Part shown: one piece after another, positions 59,209 to 64,000 of the stretch
Numbering within the stretch: the first letter of the stretch is position 1
How the letters are laid out: each line of letters opens with the position of its first letter
Assembly (NCBI RefSeq): GCF_041549525.1
Contig: NZ_CP157456.1
Coordinates: forward strand, 1,116,001 to 1,180,000
Length of the DNA: 64,000 nt
Direction of reading: 5' to 3'
DNA from: Paenarthrobacter aurescens
GTDB lineage: Bacteria; Actinomycetota; Actinomycetes; Actinomycetales; Micrococcaceae
Translations under genes and position numbers: made by a program
The notes under the pieces: generated by a model
What the model saw: the letters and a program-made list of their open reading frames with translations, nothing else
What the model was told of the DNA's origin: nothing
Database searches by the model: none

Positions 59209-61812
59209 GTGAGCCGCATGTCGGGCATCCACAAAAACAGAAGGCTAGGTCGCGTGTTCGATTCAGAGGTTCAACGAATCCTGGACTTCGTCGCACGCGG
59301 CATCGGAGTGAGGGTTGTTGGAGCACCCGGTAGCGGTAAGACCACGGTGTTGCGCAGCGTCATGAGCAACTTGGAGAAAGCCGGAGTGTCTGTGCACTTC
59401 ATTAGCGGTCTCCGCACGCACCGCTCCATCCCATATGCGGCCATCAAAGGACTCGGACTGGATGTTAGGCCGGGCCGCAGCGGAGTGCTGGACATCGCCG
59501 ACGTGTTCTCCAGCCAGCTAGCCAAGGCGGGCAAGCACTTGCTGGTAGTTGACGATCTTCACCTGGTGGACAGCGAATCCCTTGCCGTACTGGAAGCTGT
59601 GAGGCGGAGATCGGACTGCCCTATGGTGGCCACGGCACCGGAAACTTGGGTCTTCTCCCGAGGTCAGTTGGCCGTTCTCAACAATGGCCGGGAGGCGCAT
59701 CTGCAACTGGATCCCCTCCACTATGAGCAGGTCCACTTCCTTATTGCACAAGTGCTTGGGGCCCCGGCTGACGCAAACACAACCGCCCGCATCCTCACCA
59801 AATCGGCCGGCAACCCGCGCCTTATAGTGCGGATTGCAGAGACTGCCTCACTGAGCAATCTGTTGGTCTTGAAGGACCAGCAATGGACTATGTCCGCGGA
59901 CAGCCTATGGAACGAGCACTTACGCGGCACGCTTGAGGCACTCCTGGCTGAACTAACTCCGGATGAGTTCACCGCGCTGCACATCATGGCGATTCTCGGT
60001 ACGGCAAGGGTGGATGTACTCCACAAGGTCATTCACGCGGACGCTTTGGAAGGGTTGGAACGCAGAGGGTTCCTGTCCGTTCTGGCTGATAACCACAACG
60101 GTTCCATAGCTGCCATCAGCCCACCAGTGATAGCTGACTACTTCCGCGGGAGCAAGAAGCTACGTGACCGCAAACTGCTCCGAAGCAAAGTGGCAGGCCT
60201 TCTTGAAGCAGCTCCACACGGCGTCCCGGAACAATACCCGAGTTCGGACAGCCTCTCGCGCGTGCTTGCCTCACTCCGCCTCGAACGGGGTGATGACGAC
60301 GCCATTACTTCCCGGCAAATCCAAGAGCACAACGCTGAGAGGGAACGTATCCGCTTTGAGCGCTGGCAGGACAACAAAACGGCGGCCAATGCAGCAGCAT
60401 TCCTCCGCATCTATTGGGGCGCACCCGTGGATCTGGAACGTGCCAGCCGCGTCTGTGCTGAAACAACTGACGCCGACGCCGATCCCCGGGACCTGCTGTT
60501 TGTCACCATCACCGAGGCTATGCTCGCGATCCATACTGGGCGAGGCCCGAGGGCCGCCGTCGACATCCTCCAAAAGTTCGCAGTGAACAACCCGCACTTG
60601 CAGGCGGAGGCGGAAGACGCGATCCTGTTCCTCAGTTCGTCACACGGCAGGGTTCCGCTGGACGTAGCCAAGGTGGCAAGAACTGTTGAAAACCCGGAGG
60701 CGGGCATGGGCGGCTTAGTCCAAGGGCTGCTGGAGCTCTACCGCTTCAAGCCGGCAGCGGCCCTGCAAGCAGTGGACGGAGCGGGCGACGACGACGCGTT
60801 CTTGCATCTGCGCCCGTTCGTCCGCAGTTTCGCGCTTTTCGCTGCTGGTCGTGTAGAGGAGTCCTTGGTGCTGGCCTTGGACTGGCGAGCAGAAGCGCGA
60901 AGGAACTTGGACCTGTTCGGCGTAGTCACCAGCAGTTACGTGGCCGCGCACGGCCTGCTCTACCGTGGACACTTCGAGGAGGCTGAGTACCTCATGAGCA
61001 GCGTCTTCGCGATGGGACGCCCAGGCCTTGTGGTGGACTCGCTCTACGACGCCATGCTCAGGCTCGCAGGGCTCCGACACGTCACAACTGCCATAGTTCC
61101 GGCGCTCTCCATAGCCGCGCAGGCGCGAACGGAAGTGGCAGATGTGGGACCGCTTCCGGGCATCGGCAAGGGGGCATACGAGCTGGTAGCCAAATACAAC
61201 ACTCAACCTTCCTCGTTTGACCGGGCATCCGCGAAACTCATTCGACGGCAGCTGAAGAGCGGCTACGCTTTCGAAGCCATGATGACGGCGCTGCTTTGTA
61301 CCTGCCTTTGCCCTGGCAAGCCCGCCCTGGACCTGCTGCAGAAGATCATGCGCAACAGTGGGCTTGCCATTCACGATCAGCTCATAGCCATCGCGTCCGC
61401 GGTGGTTGAAGGTGACCACAAGCTTCTGGGGCTTCTCCTCAAACACTATGAACCAGACGCAGATACTTACCAGATTGGGATGCTGCTGCGAGGGGCTCTA
61501 AAACGGCATGTGATCGAGGGGGACGCGAGGGCAGCTGACGCCATGGCACAAGCTTCCTCTATCTTCGCTGTCCGGTTCCCGTCAGCCAATGAGCAGCTCT
61601 CTTTCAACGCTTTCAGGAGCACACCGCTAACTGAAAGAGAGATCGAGGTAGCCATTCTGGCCGGACACCGTACCAACGTGGAGATCGCGGAACAACTGGG
61701 GATCAGCGCCAGGACAGTGGAGAACCACATCTCCAACGCACTGAGAAAGTCCGGGGCAACGTCCCGTAATAGCCTTTTCATGCTCGTGGGGAATTCACTT
61801 CCTCCACGTTGA
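59209..61812 (+). CDS. Large ATP-binding LuxR-family regulator (LAL type)
   Basis: An 867-residue regulator: N-terminal AAA/NACHT-like ATPase with Walker A GAPGSGKTTVL (about residue 44) and Walker B HLLVVDDLHLVD (about 105-116), a long helical middle resembling TPR-type repeats (about 380-790), and a C-terminal LuxR helix-turn-helix: STPLTEREIEVAILAGHRTNVEIAEQLGISARTVENHISNALRKSGATSRNSL (about 803-856). LAL proteins, like MalT, bind ATP and an inducer, oligomerise and activate at repeated sites. No ribosome-binding site precedes the GTG at 59209 (ATG 59218 also possible); the promoter layout suggests a leaderless mRNA. The CACCTAG array in front may be its own binding site. It is followed 21 nt later by an APC permease. 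Confidence 0.88.
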   Translation: MSRMSGIHKNRRLGRVFDSEVQRILDFVARGIGVRVVGAPGSGKTTVLRSVMSNLEKAGVSVHFISGLRTHRSIPYAAIKGLGLDVRPGRSGVLDIADVFSSQLAKAGKHLLVVDDLHLVDSESLAVLEAVRRRSDCPMVATAPETWVFSRGQLAVLNNGREAHLQLDPLHYEQVHFLIAQVLGAPADANTTARILTKSAGNPRLIVRIAETASLSNLLVLKDQQWTMSADSLWNEHLRGTLEALLAELTPDEFTALHIMAILGTARVDVLHKVIHADALEGLERRGFLSVLADNHNGSIAAISPPVIADYFRGSKKLRDRKLLRSKVAGLLEAAPHGVPEQYPSSDSLSRVLASLRLERGDDDAITSRQIQEHNAERERIRFERWQDNKTAANAAAFLRIYWGAPVDLERASRVCAETTDADADPRDLLFVTITEAMLAIHTGRGPRAAVDILQKFAVNNPHLQAEAEDAILFLSSSHGRVPLDVAKVARTVENPEAGMGGLVQGLLELYRFKPAAALQAVDGAGDDDAFLHLRPFVRSFALFAAGRVEESLVLALDWRAEARRNLDLFGVVTSSYVAAHGLLYRGHFEEAEYLMSSVFAMGRPGLVVDSLYDAMLRLAGLRHVTTAIVPALSIAAQARTEVADVGPLPGIGKGAYELVAKYNTQPSSFDRASAKLIRRQLKSGYAFEAMMTALLCTCLCPGKPALDLLQKIMRNSGLAIHDQLIAIASAVVEGDHKLLGLLLKHYEPDADTYQIGMLLRGALKRHVIEGDARAADAMAQASSIFAVRFPSANEQLSFNAFRSTPLTEREIEVAILAGHRTNVEIAEQLGISARTVENHISNALRKSGATSRNSLFMLVGNSLPPR

Positions 61813-61833
61813 GCCGGGATAGGCTGAGTTTCT

Positions 61834-63096
61834 GTGAATAACTCCCCGGTGTTGGCCCGCCGACTAGGCACCTTTGACGCTTCACTGATCGGTTTAGGGT
61901 CCATGATTGGTGCCGGCGTTTTCGCTGCCTTCACCCCAGCCGCCGCAGCCGCAGGATCAGGGCTGCTCATCGGGCTGGTGGTGGCCGCCTTCGTCGCCTT
62001 CTGCAACGCCACATCCTCGGCCCAACTGGCCGCAGCCTACCCAACATCCGGTGGCACCTATATCTACGGACGCGAACGGCTCGGCCCTTGGCCCGGGTTC
62101 CTGGCGGGATGGGGCTTCGTCATCGGCAAGACGGCGAGTGCTGCTGCCATGGCCATGACCTTTGCCGCCTATGCCGCACCGCAAGGTTGGGAACGCCCGG
62201 TGGCGATTGCCGCCGTCGTGGTTCTGACGGCGGTGAACTATCACGGGGTGACCCGGACAGCAGGCCTGACACGGGTGCTGGTGATTGCGGTGCTTGCCGC
62301 TCTGGCCATTGCCGTCGCGGCGGTGTGGGGCGGCACCGGCCCCGACTTTAGCGATTTTGTGGGGGAGGGGCTGCTTGCCCACGGCTGGTACGGCATCCTG
62401 CAATCGGCCGGGCTGTTGTTCTTCGCGTTTGCCGGGTACGCAAGGATCGCAACAATGGGTGAGGAAGTACGCGAGCCCAAACGCACCATACCCCGGGCCA
62501 TCAGCATCGCTTTAGGGATCACCATCATCATCTACGCCGGTATTGCCGTGACGTTGCTGGCGGCTCTTGGCCCGGACGGCGTAGCCGCCACGCCGACTCC
62601 GTTGGCCGATGCGGTAAATGCTGGGGCCTTGGGATGGCTTGCGCCAGTGGTCCGTGTTGGTGCCGCGGTAGCCTCACTTGGCGCACTGTTGGCGCTCATT
62701 GCAGGGCTTGGGAGGACGAGCCTGGCGATGGCTCGGGAACACGACTTGCCGCACTGGCTCTCCGCAGTACATCCGCGGTACAAAGTCCCGCATCGTGCCG
62801 AGATCACGCTTGCCGTGGTGATCTGCCTGATCATCGCGGTAGCGGACCTTCGAGGGGCAATCGGCTTTTCATCATTCGGAGTTCTGCTCTACTACTTGGT
62901 AGCCAATATCGCCGCCTACACCCAGCCTTCCCAGGACCGCCGGTACCCGAAGTTCCTGCAGGTGGCCGGGGCGGTGGCTTGCGTGGTTCTCGTTGCAACC
63001 CTTCCGCCGGTGTCCGCCGGCCTGGGCGTTCTGATGTTCGCCATTGGTGCTGTGTACCGCTTAGTCCGGTTGCGATTAAGCCGCCCAACCCGATGA
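61834..63096 (+). CDS. APC-family amino acid/amine permease
   Basis: A 420-residue transporter with about 12 helices: FDASLIGLGSMIGAGVFAAFTPA in helix 1 (the GSxIGAGIF-type substrate loop), YGRERLGPWPGFLAGWGFVIGKTASAAAM, FFAFAGYARIATMGEEVREPKRTIPRAI and SLAMAREHDLPHWLSAVHPRYKVPHRAE. These are typical of the amino acid-polyamine-organocation superfamily. It starts at GTG 61834, 21 nt after the LAL gene, so the two are probably co-transcribed; the regulator may sense the transported compound. Confidence 0.88.
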   Translation: MNNSPVLARRLGTFDASLIGLGSMIGAGVFAAFTPAAAAAGSGLLIGLVVAAFVAFCNATSSAQLAAAYPTSGGTYIYGRERLGPWPGFLAGWGFVIGKTASAAAMAMTFAAYAAPQGWERPVAIAAVVVLTAVNYHGVTRTAGLTRVLVIAVLAALAIAVAAVWGGTGPDFSDFVGEGLLAHGWYGILQSAGLLFFAFAGYARIATMGEEVREPKRTIPRAISIALGITIIIYAGIAVTLLAALGPDGVAATPTPLADAVNAGALGWLAPVVRVGAAVASLGALLALIAGLGRTSLAMAREHDLPHWLSAVHPRYKVPHRAEITLAVVICLIIAVADLRGAIGFSSFGVLLYYLVANIAAYTQPSQDRRYPKFLQVAGAVACVVLVATLPPVSAGLGVLMFAIGAVYRLVRLRLSRPTR

Positions 63097-63110
63097 CGCT
63101 TTACTAGGCT

Positions 63111-63221
63111 TTAGTAGGCACGGTCCCACCAGGGGGTGAAGGTGGAACCGTGCCGCAGTGCCCCCGACGTCAGGGCAGATGGGACTCCCGCCGGACACCG
63201 GGATAGCCGCCCCGGAGGCAC
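63111..63221 (-). CDS. 36-codon ORF downstream of array 3 (putative)
   Basis: On the minus strand, array 3 is followed by 15 nt, CATAGT (63235-63230), 8 nt, then GTG 63221. This repeats the layout seen between array 2 and the LAL gene (box, 14 nt, TCTAGC, 7 nt, GTG). The frame runs 36 codons, beginning VPPGRLSRCPAGVPS and ending FTPWWDRAY before TAA. There is no ribosome-binding site, so expression would be leaderless. The last third of the frame overlaps the hairpin at 63119-63152. No family is recognised; it may be a peptide gene, a short RNA or a chance frame. Confidence 0.3.
   Translation of the reverse strand: MPPGRLSRCPAGVPSALTSGALRHGSTFTPWWDRAY
63119..63152. terminator. Terminator hairpin of the LAL-permease unit
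   Basis: CACGGTCCCACC (63119-63130) pairs with GGTGGAACCGTG (63141-63152) with one mismatch and a 10-nt loop. It is 23 nt after the permease stop. On the minus strand the same structure lies at the end of the putative 36-codon ORF. Confidence 0.75.
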
Positions 63222-63250
63222 AAGAAGAGACTATGGGCAGTTTTTGGGCT

Positions 63251-63343
63251 CTAGGTGTCCGGAACCGGCGACTAGGTGCCGATACAGCTCGAATTAGGGG
63301 TAGTGGGGAAGCAAATTAGGTGCTGGAGCGGAGCGCCTAGGTG
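63251..63343 (-). repeat. CACCTAG array 3, inverted
   Basis: Read on the plus strand: CTAGGTG 63251, CTAGGTG 63272, TTAGGGG 63294, TTAGGTG 63316, CTAGGTG 63337; spacings 21, 22, 22 and 21 bp. On the minus strand these are CACCTAG-type boxes pointing left. Box 63337-63343 includes the TAG stop of the neighbouring minus-strand gene. It is the most regular of the three arrays. Confidence 0.8.
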
Positions 63344-63756
63344 GTGGCGCGCCGTCGAGCGTTTCGTCGTTCCACCGACTCCATGTACGTGACGATGCTG
63401 GCAATCGTCAGGGCTGCAGAGCAGATAGCAGCCACCGCCGTGAACGTCTCCTGAAGCGGCACCACAATGAGGGGACTGAGCATCAGGGCGTTACCGAAGC
63501 CCGCCGCCGTGAATAGTCCGATCTTGAGAAGCAGGTACTTGAGCGGCTCGGCGATCAAAGCCGCCACTGGAACCACAACTCCCAGAACCACCAGGAGAAA
63601 CACGGCTCCCAGCTGCACATATGCGGGCTCAAGAACTGGAAATTCCTGCGGAGGCGGTGCCGTCCACAGCAGGGTGGCTGACACCGCTGAGCAAACTGCA
63701 ATAACGCAGGTGATGATGCGAAGAGCTACTGGGTAGAAATGTGTGATCACTGGCAA
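63337..63756 (-). CDS. Hypothetical membrane protein
   Basis: A 139-residue protein with four hydrophobic segments (LRIITCVIAVCSAVSATLLW; VQLGAVFLLVVLGVVVPVAAL; LLLKIGLFTAAGFGNALML; AICSAALTIASIVTYM) and a basic C-terminus (ERRNARRRATT). No family is recognised. Its stop codon lies in the first box of array 3, so array 3 is downstream of it, not its promoter. Confidence 0.7.
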   Translation of the reverse strand: MPVITHFYPVALRIITCVIAVCSAVSATLLWTAPPPQEFPVLEPAYVQLGAVFLLVVLGVVVPVAALIAEPLKYLLLKIGLFTAAGFGNALMLSPLIVVPLQETFTAVAAICSAALTIASIVTYMESVERRNARRRATT

Positions 63757-63883
63757 GTCCTAGTCTTTGTCGGTCAACCCGTCCAAAGAGGTAGTAGCCG
63801 GAACCAGTGACATGTGACGCGGAACCTGCCTGGCGCTGGCAGAAGCGTGGGCCGCCGTTGTTACTTGGCGTCTACATGCGCCC

Positions 63884-63916
63884 GGACGGCCGCAGCCTTT
63901 CGAGCTGCGGCCGTCC
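63884..63916. terminator. Hairpin downstream of the excalibur-type gene
   Basis: GGACGGCCGCAGC (63884-63896) pairs perfectly with GCTGCGGCCGTCC (63904-63916), 13 bp with a 7-nt loop, 11 nt past the stop of the minus-strand gene entering from the right edge. Confidence 0.85.
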
Positions 63917-63926
63917 CAGCCTTTAG

Positions 63927-64000
63927 TTACCTTTCGCAGCCGATTCCATCATTGTCGTTGCCGTCAAGCTGATAGATATCTGTACCAATCACCGTGACAG
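63927..64000 (-). CDS. Excalibur-domain protein, C-terminal part only
   Basis: The last 23 residues of a minus-strand gene are visible: VTVIGTDIYQLDGNDNDG followed by IGCER and TAA (63929-63927). The pattern LDGNDNDGIGCE is the end of the excalibur calcium-binding motif (DxDxDGxxCE), found in secreted or surface proteins of actinobacteria, often after a nuclease or other extracellular domain. The rest lies outside the window. Confidence 0.75.
   Translation of the reverse strand, partial: VTVIGTDIYQLDGNDNDGIGCER

Noticed and set aside
63233..63319. 28-codon plus-strand ATG frame running through array 3
   Set aside because: The frame is imposed by the 21-bp repeat spacing; the boxes point to the minus strand and the peptide has no independent support.

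Overview
The window reads as a high-GC actinobacterial chromosome, most likely Arthrobacter or Paenarthrobacter (Micrococcaceae). The reasons are GC-rich third positions, frequent GTG/TTG starts, promoters placed so that some mRNAs would be leaderless, and families common in this group (DUF222/HNH protein, MSMEG_6728 family, GAF-ANTAR regulator, 5-oxoprolinase genes with biotin carboxylase subunits). Genus placement is inference. No rRNA, tRNA, CRISPR array or intact insertion sequence was seen.

Metabolic half (1-44 kb). 1-2958: an SDR dehydrogenase (5' end outside the window), a 30-residue membrane peptide, an MFS transporter and a triosephosphate-isomerase paralogue, probably for a C4 polyol or ketose. 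2955-10342: a nuclease-helicase, a yeast-type cytosine deaminase, a CBS protein and Tex. 10405-12300: an AT-richer insert with an MFS exporter and a truncated RRE/E1 peptide-modifying enzyme, which looks like a decayed RiPP or microcin C-like cassette. 12372-21312: a hydrolase/DUF1622 pair, the pxpA-BCCP-accC-pxpB-pxpC operon, its divergent PucR regulator and an NCS1 permease. 21405-31495: DNA-repair-like, adenine deaminase, an H1-like/X25 fusion, acylphosphatase, a nucleoside salvage module (ribokinase, GntR, MFS, nucleoside hydrolase), an ArsR-AHSA1 fusion with a well-defined promoter/operator, and a Tat-exported amidohydrolase. 31671-44084: DUF222/HNH, DinB, VOC, GNAT, GAF-ANTAR, a phnDCE-phosphatase-TetR operon, an MFS exporter and TerC.

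Accessory region (44.1-56.6 kb). It has lower GC and many orphan genes, fragments and duplications: SMI1/KNR4, DUF6188, PLDc_N and C39-like proteins, a duplicated gene pair in which each copy lost a different partner, a duplicated small membrane gene of which one copy is frameshifted, a UDG-fold protein next to a PLD-helicase-DUF3427 protein (possible defence pair), and a membrane-anchored HNH nuclease. A core-like MarR/EamA pair sits inside it.

Right end (56.6-64 kb): a flavin monooxygenase gene broken by one in-frame TAG, TfoX-like and cold-shock genes, then a large LuxR-family ATPase regulator (LAL type) and an APC permease. The most unusual feature is three arrays of a CACCTAG heptamer spaced about 21-22 bp (two helical turns): before the LAL gene (59090-59181), inverted beyond the permease (63251-63343), and before a small membrane protein gene 13 kb away (46036-46108). 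In the first two the last box lies 27-29 nt before a GTG codon with the same promoter-like layout. I propose that the LAL protein binds these arrays and that the third array drives a 36-codon ORF.
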